Shown piece by piece: positions 1-7,996 of a stretch of 33,565 nucleotides of DNA (position 1 is the stretch's first letter; each line of letters begins with the position of its first letter). The notes beneath the pieces are model-generated. The model saw nothing but the letters and a program-made list of their open reading frames with translations, did no database searches and was not told the origin of the DNA. Origin of the DNA: an uncultured Collinsella sp. (GTDB taxonomy: Bacteria; Actinomycetota; Coriobacteriia; Coriobacteriales; Coriobacteriaceae); NCBI GenBank assembly GCA_958421275.1, contig CATZLI010000013.1, positions 1 to 33,565 on the forward strand. The letters are read 5' to 3'. The translations under genes were made by a program, and so were the position numbers.

Positions 1-95
1 GATTAATGGATGGAAACGGGTGTTCTATCGGGACACACATTTTGTCCTATAAGCCCGGGCTTTGATGTGTTGGAGCTATTTTGCTCTGGCGTTTG

Positions 96-1325
96 CTACA
101 CGCGTGTGGCGTCCTTGGGGCTCATGGTCATACTCTGAAAACGGTTCTCCATATATTCGTTATCGAAATGCTTGTCATAGAACTGTGCGACGGGAATATT
201 TCGAACGGTTCCGTTGACGCGCTGATACCAATAGTCGAGCGATTGCAACGTCATGACGCCGTCGATCAACATGACGGCGGTCAGGATGACGGTAGCAGAG
301 TAGCGGCGTTTCCATGGAATCATATTGATGAGCTTAAGCAGGCGCGGCAGCAAGACCTTGATCCAGATGAGGCCACCCACGCCCCACATGCAGGCAAACG
401 GCGTGCATGTGCGTCCCCCGGTCAATACCGCGATGGGATCGGGCATGCCGAATAGCCTAATGTGTGAATAGCTCCACGACACCACGCCAAATGAGGTCTG
501 CATAAACCAGCCTACAAACACCTCGAAAGCGCCGCCGATCAGGGCACTTACCAGGAAAATGATCAGAGGATTCTTTTTATAGAAGCGGTTGAGCGCCATG
601 GTCATGAGCACCGCGCCAAATCCGTAGATGGGGCTAAAGGGGCCAAATAGCATACCGGCACGGTCCTGATAGACGCCGGGATCGACGACGACCATATGCC
701 AGACTTCCTCGAGAATGAGACCTAACACGCTGCAGACGAAGAATACCCAGAACAGGTTGAAGTAGTTGAGCTTGATGTAGCCCTCGCCGGTTTCGTCGCG
801 GCCGAGCATCCCCTCGGCGGCGGCATCGCGGTCGAGCATCTCTTGCAGACGGCGCTGCAGTTCGCGCTCCTGGCGTAGCGTGGGGTCGACGGTGGCCGAC
901 AGCGCAATGAGGATGACAAGCTGGACGGCGGGGCGCAGCAGGAAGGGTCCGATGCCCTGGAGCATCACGTCAACTAAAAGCTCCACGACGGTAAATGCGA
1001 TGAGGACGTAAGACAGGCGGGCGGCATTGCGCCGCTGGTCCTTGATGAGGTCCAGGCCAAAGACGATCAAGATGATCGCGCTTGCCGCCGAGAGCATAAT
1101 GCCGGCGACGATAAGGCCAACCGCGACCAGGGTGTTATCACCGAGCTTAGCGGCGACGTTGCCGTTAATGAGTGCGGTGATGACCTGCCACATAAAGACG
1201 GCGACTGACGGGAGCGTGCCCACGCCAGATAGGGTGCACAGGACTGCGTAGACCTTGATGATAAGGGGGATCTTCTTGGCCTCCGTGGTGCTGGGGACAC
1301 TGGGGTCGAGTTGATTTCGATCCAT
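96..1325 (-). CDS. Multi-pass membrane protein, putative ABC-transporter type IV (CmpB-like) family
   Basis: The protein has 409 residues. The N-terminal half carries several hydrophobic segments (about residues 20-55, 65-95 and 105-145), followed by a charged cytoplasmic stretch rich in Arg, Glu and Leu (about 145-185). The C-terminal half (about 188-345) resembles the family annotated as putative ABC-transporter type IV. It shows a membrane segment beginning NYFNLFW, then the stretches GPFSPIYGFG and GGAFEVFVGW, which I recognise as family-like. No ATPase gene is adjacent, so a transport role is only a family label. The ATG at 1325 is preceded on the minus strand by AGAAAGGTAG, a reasonable ribosome binding site. 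It is divergent from purF. Family call fair, function unknown. Confidence 0.65.
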   Translation of the reverse strand: MDRNQLDPSVPSTTEAKKIPLIIKVYAVLCTLSGVGTLPSVAVFMWQVITALINGNVAAKLGDNTLVAVGLIVAGIMLSAASAIILIVFGLDLIKDQRRNAARLSYVLIAFTVVELLVDVMLQGIGPFLLRPAVQLVILIALSATVDPTLRQERELQRRLQEMLDRDAAAEGMLGRDETGEGYIKLNYFNLFWVFFVCSVLGLILEEVWHMVVVDPGVYQDRAGMLFGPFSPIYGFGAVLMTMALNRFYKKNPLIIFLVSALIGGAFEVFVGWFMQTSFGVVSWSYSHIRLFGMPDPIAVLTGGRTCTPFACMWGVGGLIWIKVLLPRLLKLINMIPWKRRYSATVILTAVMLIDGVMTLQSLDYWYQRVNGTVRNIPVAQFYDKHFDNEYMENRFQSMTMSPKDATRV

Positions 1326-1574
1326 ACGCTACCTTTCTCGTCTTGTAGTAGCCTACAAGGATACGCCGACGACCAGCTAAAAGACAGGACGAACGTCCCA
1401 ATTGCAACAATGTAGCCCCTAGCGCGGGCGAGACACGGCGCACGGGAAGTCTTCGAGGCCGTTGCCCCTGAGAGTGGACTACCCAATAAAATGTTTGGTC
1501 GCAAAACGGATAATAAGCTCGGTGGGCTTTTAAAAAGCGCTGCTCATGCGCGGGGGAGCGCGTCGCGCCGTGCG

Positions 1575-1580
1575 TATAAT
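1575..1580 (+). promoter_or_regulatory. Probable -10 box (TATAAT) of the purF promoter
   Basis: A perfect TATAAT lies 41 bases upstream of the purF ATG, in the 296-base spacer between the divergent membrane protein gene and purF. No good -35 hexamer sits at the usual distance. I see no recognisable guanine riboswitch in the leader. The rest of the spacer shows only a small palindrome (GGACGAACGTCC). Confidence 0.45.
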
Positions 1581-1621
1581 AAGGCGGGTAACGCCAAAAT
1601 ACGAGGCTCTGAGGGGATGCC

Positions 1622-3292
1622 ATGTCTCAAGAAACCATCCGCGCGGCCGAGCGTGCCGCGGGACAGGTGAACGCCATGTCGACGTATGATCCGGACTCTG
1701 ACCAGCTGCATGAGGAATGCGGCGTTTTTGGTGTCTGGGCGCCCGATCGCGACGTGGCTCGACTGACGTACTTTGGCCTGCGTGCACTGCAGCATCGCGG
1801 CCAAGAATCGGCGGGAATCGCCGTTGGTGACGGCGGTACGGTTATGGTCCGCAAGGATCTGGGCCTGCTCGACCGCGTGTTCTCCAATGCCGACTTGTCG
1901 ACGCTCTCCGGTCAGCTGGCCGTGGGTCATGTGCGCTACGGCACCGCCGGCGCCAAGAGCTGGGAAGCCTCTCAGCCGCACCTCTCTACCATCAATAGCG
2001 TCATTATCGCGCTCGCGCACAACGGCACCCTCGTCAACACCGACGAGCTGCGTCGTCAGCTGATCGAGCTGGGCGTACCGTTCCTCTCCAACTCGGATTC
2101 CGAGGTCGCGACCAAACTCATCGGCTACTTTACTCAGCGTACTGGCCATCTGCGCGAGGGCATTCGCAAGACCATGGAGCTCGTGCGCGGCGGCTACGCC
2201 ATGACGCTAATCAACGAGCAGGCGCTCTACGCATTCCGCGATCCGCACGGCATTCGCCCGCTCGTGCTGGGCAAGCTGGTGGATGAGGGCCTGGACCAGG
2301 CCGATGCCGCATCCGTTTCGCAGCTGCCGTCGCAGGACGGCGCCGCGACGGTCGACGCCACCACCCATGTCACGCGCGCCGGCGGCTGGGTCGTTGCCTC
2401 CGAGACCTGCGCGCTCGATATCGTGGGCGCCGAGTACGTCCGCGACGTCCGTCCCGGTGAGATTTTGCGCATCAGCGCCGAGGGCCTTGTGTCCGAGCAG
2501 GGCGTGCCTGCCGCCGAAGAGCCTGCTAACTGCATTTTTGAGCAGGTCTACTTTGCTCGCCCCGATTCCATCATGAACGGCAAGAGCGTCTACGCCTGCC
2601 GTTATGACATGGGTCGTCAGCTGGCACATGAGGAGCCCGTCGAGGCCGACCTGGTCATCGGCGTGCCCGACTCCGGCCTGCCGCCCGCGGAGGGCTATTC
2701 GCACGAGAGTGGCATTCCCTTTGGCGAGGGCCTCATCAAGAACCGCTATGTGGGCCGTACGTTTATCGAGCCTACGCAGGAGCTGCGTGCCATGGGCGTG
2801 CGTATGAAGCTCAACCCGCTGCGTGACAACATCGAGGGCAAGCGCCTGGTCGTCATCGACGACTCCATCGTGCGCGGCACCACCATGGTGCAGCTCGTCA
2901 AGATGCTGCGCAACGCCGGCGCCAAGGAGATTCATATCCGCATCAACTCGCCCGAGGTCATCTGGCCGTGCTTCTACGGTATCGATACCGACGTGCAGTC
3001 GCAGCTTATCAGCGCCAACAAGACGGTCGACGAGATTTGCGAGTATATCGGCGCCGATTCGCTGGCCTTCCTTTCGGTCGAGGGCCTGCTTAAGGTCATG
3101 CCCAAGGGCGGTTACTGCGATGCGTGCTTTACCGGCCGCTACCCCGTGGCGATTCCCGAGAGCTTTGGCCGCGACAAGTTCATGGAGGGCTTTAAGCCCC
3201 GCAACCTGGACAGGCCGCTGCACTTTGATGACGACGCCGTGGTCGAGAAATACGACGATCGCAGCTGGGAAGAGGAACACGGCGAGGCCTAA
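1622..3292 (+). CDS. purF: Amidophosphoribosyltransferase
   Basis: First committed step of purine synthesis: PRPP plus glutamine gives 5-phosphoribosylamine. The N-terminal class II glutaminase domain begins with HEECGVFG. Cys33 is the expected nucleophile exposed by propeptide removal, and RHRGQESAG-like and NGTL motifs follow (about residues 34-280). The C-terminal phosphoribosyltransferase domain contains the PRPP loop VVIDDSIVRGTT. Cysteines near the end (CFYGID, YCDACFTG) fit the Fe-S-containing, Bacillus-type class. At 556 residues it is longer than the usual 470-505, partly through an insert around residues 220-255. The start at 1622 has GAGGGG five bases upstream. An internal ATG at 1676, with GGACAGGTGA before it, would leave a 14-residue propeptide and is a real alternative. 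It leads the purF-purM-purN operon. Its TAA stop is the first triplet of an intergenic repeat. Confidence 0.95.
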   Translation: MSQETIRAAERAAGQVNAMSTYDPDSDQLHEECGVFGVWAPDRDVARLTYFGLRALQHRGQESAGIAVGDGGTVMVRKDLGLLDRVFSNADLSTLSGQLAVGHVRYGTAGAKSWEASQPHLSTINSVIIALAHNGTLVNTDELRRQLIELGVPFLSNSDSEVATKLIGYFTQRTGHLREGIRKTMELVRGGYAMTLINEQALYAFRDPHGIRPLVLGKLVDEGLDQADAASVSQLPSQDGAATVDATTHVTRAGGWVVASETCALDIVGAEYVRDVRPGEILRISAEGLVSEQGVPAAEEPANCIFEQVYFARPDSIMNGKSVYACRYDMGRQLAHEEPVEADLVIGVPDSGLPPAEGYSHESGIPFGEGLIKNRYVGRTFIEPTQELRAMGVRMKLNPLRDNIEGKRLVVIDDSIVRGTTMVQLVKMLRNAGAKEIHIRINSPEVIWPCFYGIDTDVQSQLISANKTVDEICEYIGADSLAFLSVEGLLKVMPKGGYCDACFTGRYPVAIPESFGRDKFMEGFKPRNLDRPLHFDDDAVVEKYDDRSWEEEHGEA

Positions 3293-3332
3293 AACCTGCC
3301 ATGTAGGGACAGGTTTATTTTGGCAGGTTTTA
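3290..3332 (+). repeat. Intergenic repeat copy A, hairpin with 11-bp perfect arms starting at the purF stop codon
   Basis: The arms TAAAACCTGCC (3290-3300) and GGCAGGTTTTA (3322-3332) are perfect inverted repeats with a 21-base loop. The loop carries GGGACAGGTTTATTTT. The first three bases are the purF stop codon. Related copies lie at 14239-14278 and 14397-14440. The rest of the 156-base purF-purM spacer shows only the purM ribosome binding site. Confidence 0.85.
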
Positions 3333-3448
3333 TCTGCTGTTTTGTTGATACTACGGCGCGCGCCGCTGCGGTGTGCGCCGATATGAACGCAACTATGAGC
3401 ACCGTTTGGCGCCCGGGCGGCGGACGGTAGTGGGAGAGGAAGGCTCAG

Positions 3449-4552
3449 ATGAGCGACAGCAAACATGTGACGTATGAGGATGCCGGCGTCGATACCGCCG
3501 AGGGCGGCCGCGCCGTCGACGCTATTAAGCAAATGGTTAAGGACACCAACCGTCCCGAGGTCATCGGCGGTATCGGTGGCTTTGGTGGCCTGTTCTCGGC
3601 TGCCGCGCTTAAGGATATGGAAGACCCGATTCTGATTAGCGGTACCGACGGCGTGGGCACCAAGCTCGTGCTCGCCCAGATCATGGACCGTCACGAGACG
3701 GTGGGCCAGGACCTGGTTGCTATGTGCGTCAACGACATTCTGGCTTCGGGCGCCGAGCCGCTGTTCTTCCTGGACTACGTTGCCATCGGCCACATCGAGG
3801 CCGAGCACATGGCAAAGATCATCAAGGGTGTAGCCGACGGCTGTAAGCTCGCGGGCTGCGCGCTCGTGGGCGGCGAGATGGCCGAGCACCCGGGCGTTAT
3901 GGCTCCTGCCGACTACGACCTTGCCGGATTTACCGTGGGCGTTGTCGACCGTCCCAAGATGCTCGACCCCGCGAACGTCCGCTCCGGCGACGTGATCCTG
4001 GGCCTGCCTTCCACTGGCGTGCACTCCAACGGCTACTCGCTCGTGCGCAAGGTCATTGGCGTCGACGGCATTAAGCCGGGCACGCCCGAGGCCGCCGCTA
4101 AGGCCGAGGAGCTGAGCCGTCCGCTCGAGGAACTCGGCGGCGCATCGCTGGCAGACGCCCTGCTGGCTCCCACGCGCATCTACGTCAAGCCGATCCTGGA
4201 GCTGCTGCGCGGCGGCGCCAACGTTCATGCCATTGCCCACATCACCGGCGGCGGTATTACCGAGAACCTCAACCGCGCGCTCGCCGACGACGTCGACGCT
4301 GTGGTCACCCGCAACGGTGCCGAGATGGGCTGGGACGTTCCGCCCGTCATCACCTATGTGTCGCGCCAGGCCGAGCTTGCGCCCAACGAGGCGTGCAAGA
4401 CCTTCAACATGGGCGTTGGCCTGTGCCTGATCGTCGCCCCCGAGGACGAGGCTGCCGTGACCGAGGCCCTGGTCGCGCTGGGCGAGAAGCCGTTCCGCGT
4501 GGGCGAGTGCGTCGAGGGCTCCGGTAAGGTCGTGTACTCCGATGAGCGCTAA
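3449..4552 (+). CDS. purM: Phosphoribosylformylglycinamidine cyclo-ligase (AIR synthetase)
   Basis: Catalyses ATP-dependent ring closure of FGAM to aminoimidazole ribotide, step five of purine synthesis. The 367-residue length is close to the family norm of about 345-355. Typical PurM sequence is visible: a glycine-rich N-terminal stretch (IGGIGGFGGLF), the ATP/substrate segment GTDGVGTKL at about residues 69-77, DLVAMCVNDIL at about 91-101, ALVGGEMAEHPG at about 143-154, and HITGGGITENLNR around 264-276. The ATG follows GAGAGGAAGG at good spacing. The end overlaps the purN start by 11 bases, which indicates translational coupling. Confidence 0.96.
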   Translation: MSDSKHVTYEDAGVDTAEGGRAVDAIKQMVKDTNRPEVIGGIGGFGGLFSAAALKDMEDPILISGTDGVGTKLVLAQIMDRHETVGQDLVAMCVNDILASGAEPLFFLDYVAIGHIEAEHMAKIIKGVADGCKLAGCALVGGEMAEHPGVMAPADYDLAGFTVGVVDRPKMLDPANVRSGDVILGLPSTGVHSNGYSLVRKVIGVDGIKPGTPEAAAKAEELSRPLEELGGASLADALLAPTRIYVKPILELLRGGANVHAIAHITGGGITENLNRALADDVDAVVTRNGAEMGWDVPPVITYVSRQAELAPNEACKTFNMGVGLCLIVAPEDEAAVTEALVALGEKPFRVGECVEGSGKVVYSDER

Positions 4553-5243
4553 CGAGCAGATGGCTGCTGCCGCGAGCCTGGGCTTTGTGCCCTACACCCG
4601 TCCGACCGGCACCGATACGGCCGAGCCGCTCAAGATCGGTGTGCTCATCAGCGGTTCGGGTACCAACCTGCAGGCGCTGATCGATCTGATCGCCGCCGGC
4701 AAGCTCAACGCTTCGATTGAGCTTGTGGTGTCGAGCCGTCCTTCGGCTAAGGGTTTGCAGCGCGCTGAGCGCGCGGGCATCCAGACGCTCACGCTGTCCA
4801 AGGATGTCTACGCCGACCCCATCGCCGCTGACGAGATCATCGCGCACGAGCTTCTCGAGCGCGGCTGCGAGTATGTGGTCATGGCCGGCTACATGCGCAT
4901 GGTGCACACGCCGCTGCTGGCGGCGTTTCCCAACCGCGTGGTCAACTTGCATCCAGCGCTGCTGCCGAGCTTTACCGGTGCGCATGCGATTGACGACGCC
5001 TTTGCGCGCGGCGTCAAGGTGACCGGCGTGACCGTGCACTTTGCCAACGAGATCTACGACAACGGTCCCATCATTGCCCAGCGTGCGCTGACTGTTGAGG
5101 AGGGCTGGGACGTCGACACACTCGAGGAGCACATCCACGCGATCGAGCACGTGCTGTATCCCGAGGTCGTGCAGATGCTCGCCGACGGCCGCGTTCACGT
5201 GCTGGAGAGCGGCAAGGTCGCAATTGACGCGCCTCGCGGCTAG
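4542..5243 (+). CDS. purN: Phosphoribosylglycinamide formyltransferase
   Basis: Transfers a formyl group from 10-formyl-tetrahydrofolate to GAR in purine synthesis. After a non-conserved extension of about 28 residues the Rossmann-type core starts with IGVLISGSGTNLQAL. The catalytic trio is visible: Asn and His in VVNLHPALLPSF and Asp in IYDNGPII. At 233 residues it is about 20-30 longer than most PurN proteins because of the N-terminal extension. The ATG at 4542 overlaps purM; a second ATG at 4560 lacks a better ribosome binding site. It is the last gene of the purine operon and is followed by a terminator. Confidence 0.95.
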   Translation: MSANEQMAAAASLGFVPYTRPTGTDTAEPLKIGVLISGSGTNLQALIDLIAAGKLNASIELVVSSRPSAKGLQRAERAGIQTLTLSKDVYADPIAADEIIAHELLERGCEYVVMAGYMRMVHTPLLAAFPNRVVNLHPALLPSFTGAHAIDDAFARGVKVTGVTVHFANEIYDNGPIIAQRALTVEEGWDVDTLEEHIHAIEHVLYPEVVQMLADGRVHVLESGKVAIDAPRG

Positions 5244-5275
5244 CGGCGCACAGTACAATTTAGCCGAGTAGTCAG

Positions 5276-5318
5276 GGTGGTCATTGGCGCCAAGACGCGC
5301 GTGGCCACCTTTTGTTTT
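5276..5318 (+). terminator. Rho-independent terminator of the purFMN operon
   Basis: GGTGGTCAT (from 5276) pairs with GTGGCCACC (5301-5309), including two wobble pairs, and is followed by TTTTGTTTT. It lies 33 bases after the purN stop. Confidence 0.7.
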
Positions 5319-5321
5319 GGG

Positions 5322-5377
5322 TAGCCACCTGCGACGTTCTTTAACGACTAGTCATTCAAGAACGTCGCAGGTGGCTA
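5322..5377. repeat. Perfect 20-bp inverted repeat
   Basis: The arms TAGCCACCTGCGACGTTCTT (5322-5341) and its exact reverse complement (5358-5377) are separated by a 16-base loop containing the palindrome ACTAGT. It lies directly between the purN terminator and the ribosome binding site of the EIIA gene. There is no T-run after it, so it is not a simple terminator. It may be a dispersed repeat or a leader structure. Confidence 0.85.
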
Positions 5378-5395
5378 GGTGAGAGAGGTGGGCGC

Positions 5396-5860
5396 ATGGC
5401 GGATAACGAAGCGCTGTTTACGCCTGAGCTGGTGTTTTTTGATTGGGAGTGTGCAACGCCGGATGAGGTGTTTGCGCGGCTTGAGGGCGAGCTTGCACCA
5501 CGTGGCTACATTGCCGACGGTTGGCTCGACGCCGTTCGCATGCGCGAGGATGCCTATCCCACGGGTCTTGCCATGCCGGCGGCAAGCATTGCCATTCCGC
5601 ATACCGATCCGGGGTTTGTGGCCAAGCCCTATATCGCGGTGGTGAAGCCCGCCGCGCCCGTGACATTTAACGCTATGGCTGGCATGGGCGCTCCGGTGCC
5701 GGCGCAGATCGTCATCAATCTGGGCATCGCCGAGCCAGGCGGCCAGGTCGAGGCCCTACAGGCGCTCATGAACATCTTTATGGATGCCGATGCCGCAGCC
5801 GACGTGCTCGGCCAGACCACGTCCCAGGGCATGGTCGACGCCATCCGCCGTCACTTCTAA
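5396..5860 (+). CDS. PTS sugar transporter EIIA component, fructose/mannitol superfamily (GatA-like)
   Basis: The 154-residue protein matches the EIIA type-2 domain over its whole length. The phospho-acceptor His lies in SIAIPHTD at about residue 65, after an RE(D)AYPTGL segment typical of galactitol-type EIIA. In the phosphotransferase relay this domain carries phosphate from HPr to a EIIB domain. No EIIB, EIIC or sugar-metabolism gene lies next to it, so it is an orphan here. It may serve a system elsewhere or act in regulation. The ATG at 5396 follows GAGAGAGGTGG. The strongly paired inverted repeat immediately upstream may affect expression. Confidence 0.85.
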   Translation: MADNEALFTPELVFFDWECATPDEVFARLEGELAPRGYIADGWLDAVRMREDAYPTGLAMPAASIAIPHTDPGFVAKPYIAVVKPAAPVTFNAMAGMGAPVPAQIVINLGIAEPGGQVEALQALMNIFMDADAAADVLGQTTSQGMVDAIRRHF

Positions 5861-5879
5861 GGTGGGGCTGAGTCGGCAC

Positions 5880-5960
5880 TTGGGGACTGTCCCTAACTGC
5901 CGGCTGCCAGAGCTGTCCCCTTTGCACCAAAATGGTGCAGATTAACCTGTCCCCAATGCA
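5880..5960. repeat. GGGGACAG-type intergenic repeat cluster
   Basis: The 170-base spacer between the EIIA and foldase genes holds three GGGAC(A/T)G or GTCCC cores: TTGGGGACTGTCCC near 5880, CTGTCCCC near 5913 and CCTGTCCCC near 5947. It also holds a perfect hairpin TGCACCA-AAA-TGGTGCA at 5923-5939. TGCACCAA recurs at 5957. The pattern matches the other palindromic spacers in this window. Confidence 0.6.
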
Positions 5961-6030
5961 CCAAGCGTGCCGCGGGGGCTGCGTTGTGACACAATGGCGT
6001 TTGTTCGATTCGTTATGCGAAAGGCCAACT

Positions 6031-7251
6031 ATGGCAAATAAGAAAAAGAATTCCGAGGCCGCGCCGACGCCCGAGCAGCAGGCCCGCGCTGCCTCCAGCT
6101 CTCGCAAGAAGCAGCGCAAGACGTACGTGTCTAAGACCGTCAAGATCGTTCTGGTGGTCATCGGCGTGCTGGCGATGCTGCTTTCCGTCTCGGCGATGGC
6201 GTGCTCCGGCCTTATGTCGCAGGCTGAGGACACCTCGGGCTACAAGCTGACCGGCGGTGTTGCTGCAACTATCAACGGCACCAACCTCACCGAGGACACC
6301 GTGACCAAGCAGATCATGAGCATGCGCACGTCCTACGGCTACACCAAGGATAAGGATTGGGCGCAGTATCTGGTTGACAACGACCTCACGCCCAAGAAAT
6401 ACCGCAAGCAACTCATCGACTCCTACACGCAGCAGATTCTGCTTCAGCAGGCACAGAAGGAGAACGGCGTGACGGTGTCGGACGAGGAGGTCGAGAAGGC
6501 TTGGAAGGACGCGTGCAAGAGCGCGGGCGGTGCCAAGGCCTTTAAGAAGACCCTCAAGACCTACGGCTATACCGAGGACACCTACAAGGACTCACTCAAG
6601 GAGAGCCTGGCACAGCAAAAGCTTAAGGATGCCGTGGCGCCCACCAGCAAGCCCAAGGACAGCGAGATCGTCGATTACATCAACGAGAATCTGTCTAACT
6701 ACAACGATGCTCGCCGCTCGTCGAACATCCTGATCAAGGTTGATTCCGACGCTTCCGACGAGGACAAGGCTGCCGCCAAGGCCAAGGCGCAGGAGTGCCT
6801 GGACAAGATCAACTCCGGTGAGCTGAGCTTTGAGGACGCCGTTGAGCAGTACTCCGAGGACACCGGTTCCAAGGAGAAGAAGGGCGATGTGGGCTGGGAT
6901 AAGCTCACCACTTTCGTCGACAGCTACCAGACGGCGCTCGAGGGGCTCAACAAGGGCGACGTGAGCGAAGTCGTCGAGTCGACCTATGGTTACCACATCA
7001 TCAAGTGCACCGACTACTTCCATGTCGATAATCAGGTCGATGACATCAACCAGGTGCCCAAGGCCATCAAGAAGTACGTCTCCAATGTGGTGAAGACGCA
7101 AGCGGCCAGCACTGCGTACAGCGAGTGGCTGGAGCAGTACAAGAAGGATGCCGACATCACCGTCAACCCCATGCCCAAGGACGTGCCGTACAACGTCAGC
7201 CTGAAGGGCGTCACCAAGAGTTCGACCGACGATTCGTCGACGACTGAGTAA
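6031..7251 (+). CDS. Membrane-anchored peptidyl-prolyl cis-trans isomerase (SurA/PrsA-type, parvulin domain)
   Basis: Predicted extracytoplasmic foldase of 406 residues. A Lys/Arg-rich cytoplasmic start is followed by one hydrophobic segment (about residues 38-60), then a SurA-N-like helical region (about 75-225) and a parvulin rotamase domain (about 230-340). In the rotamase domain RRSSNILIKV, the GDVGW stretch and YGYHIIKCTD are typical. The hydrophobic segment ends SAMAC, which is a poor lipobox, so a transmembrane anchor is more likely than a lipoprotein. The tail is Ser/Thr-rich. I chose the ATG at 6031 because GAAAGG precedes it. The frame stays open further upstream, but there it runs through repeat sequence. 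Confidence 0.87.
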   Translation: MANKKKNSEAAPTPEQQARAASSSRKKQRKTYVSKTVKIVLVVIGVLAMLLSVSAMACSGLMSQAEDTSGYKLTGGVAATINGTNLTEDTVTKQIMSMRTSYGYTKDKDWAQYLVDNDLTPKKYRKQLIDSYTQQILLQQAQKENGVTVSDEEVEKAWKDACKSAGGAKAFKKTLKTYGYTEDTYKDSLKESLAQQKLKDAVAPTSKPKDSEIVDYINENLSNYNDARRSSNILIKVDSDASDEDKAAAKAKAQECLDKINSGELSFEDAVEQYSEDTGSKEKKGDVGWDKLTTFVDSYQTALEGLNKGDVSEVVESTYGYHIIKCTDYFHVDNQVDDINQVPKAIKKYVSNVVKTQAASTAYSEWLEQYKKDADITVNPMPKDVPYNVSLKGVTKSSTDDSSTTE

Positions 7252-7305
7252 TCATGGGGCGGCGCTCGTGCGAGTGCCGTCCGCACTATTGAGGAGGATT
7301 TGCAG

Positions 7306-7749
7306 ATGACCAACGAAGAGCTGCAGAAGGAAATGATCGCGGCCATGAAGGCCAAGGACAAGGTTCGCCTGTCCATCATTCGCCAGGTCAAGGCCGAGGT
7401 GAAGAATATCGAGGTTAACGAGCGCCGCGACGTGACCGAGGAAGACGTCAACAGCATGATCAAGCGTCTGATTAAGCAGACGAGCGAGACGCTGGAGATG
7501 TCCATCAAGGCCGGCACCGACCAGGAGCGTACCGACAACCTGACCGAGCAGGTCAAGATTCTGGAGAGCCTGCTGCCCGCGCAGGTTTCGGGTGAGGAGC
7601 TCGAGGCCCTGATCGAGCAGGTTATCGCCGAGCTGGGTGCCACGTCCAAGAAGCAGATGGGCCAGGTTATGGGTGCCCTGGGCAAGGCCACCGGCGGCAA
7701 CTTCGACAAGCCGGCAGCGGCAAAGATCGTCGGAGCAAAGCTTGCGTAA
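7306..7749 (+). CDS. GatB/YqeY domain-containing protein
   Basis: This 147-residue protein has the YqeY architecture: an N-terminal helical bundle beginning TNEELQKEMIAAMKAKD, the conserved LSIIRQVKAEVKNIEV stretch, and a C-terminal half with ILESLLPAQVS and a final GKATGGNFDKPAAAKIV segment. The family resembles the tail of the GatB subunit of the tRNA-dependent amidotransferase. Its cellular job is not established. GAGGAGG at 7291-7297 lies 8 bases before the ATG at 7306; a TTG at 7300 would be too close. It sits 54 bases after the foldase gene and is followed by a terminator. Confidence 0.9.
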   Translation: MTNEELQKEMIAAMKAKDKVRLSIIRQVKAEVKNIEVNERRDVTEEDVNSMIKRLIKQTSETLEMSIKAGTDQERTDNLTEQVKILESLLPAQVSGEELEALIEQVIAELGATSKKQMGQVMGALGKATGGNFDKPAAAKIVGAKLA

Positions 7750-7778
7750 GGGCCGAGCGGTACATAGTTGATGTTGAG

Positions 7779-7810
7779 GGGGCGTGGCCGTCATGGTTGC
7801 GCCCCTTTTT
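7779..7810 (+). terminator. Rho-independent terminator after the YqeY-like gene
   Basis: GGGGCG (7779-7784) pairs with CGCCCC (7800-7805) and is followed directly by TTTTT. Confidence 0.75.
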
Positions 7811-7821
7811 GCTGGGCTGGG

Positions 7822-7892
7822 CACTCATTGGGGACAGACTTAAATGAGTGCCTAATGAGTAGGTACTCATTTAAGCCTGTCCCCAATGAGTG
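7822..7892. repeat. 28-bp inverted repeat with GGGGACAG cores
   Basis: Arms at 7822-7849 and 7865-7892 are complementary at 27 of 28 positions, around a 15-base loop. Each arm begins CACTCATTGGGGACAG and ends with CTTAAATGAGT (read inward). It sits between a terminator and the promoter of the amino-acid transporter operon, and has no coding potential. Confidence 0.85.
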
Positions 7893-7955
7893 GGTGGAAG
7901 GTTGCGGGTTCTTTACGGGAATGTAGTGTGGGCTGCGGAAACGTGGTTCTTTCCG

Positions 7956-7961
7956 TACAAT
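7956..7961 (+). promoter_or_regulatory. Possible -10 box (TACAAT) of the amino-acid ABC transporter operon
   Basis: TACAAT lies 35 bases before the ATPase start codon. There is no clear -35. The same hexamer recurs in front of the folP-folK, prs and coaX genes at similar distances, which supports its use as a -10 element. Confidence 0.4.
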
Positions 7962-7996
7962 AGTTCAACTCGTGTAAACGCAGGGAAGGGACATTC

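Noticed and set aside
1326..1574. Possible purine riboswitch upstream of purF
   Set aside because: I could not fold the three-way junction with the conserved loop-loop sequences of purine riboswitches.
2207..4240. Long antisense open frame of 677 codons across purF and purM
   Set aside because: It is the reverse-strand reading of two clearly conserved genes in GC-rich DNA. Its product is rich in His, Val, Gly and Leu, without recognisable domains.
5932..6030. N-terminal extension of the foldase gene
   Set aside because: It would translate a GGGGACAG repeat and lacks a ribosome binding site; the ATG at 6031 has one.
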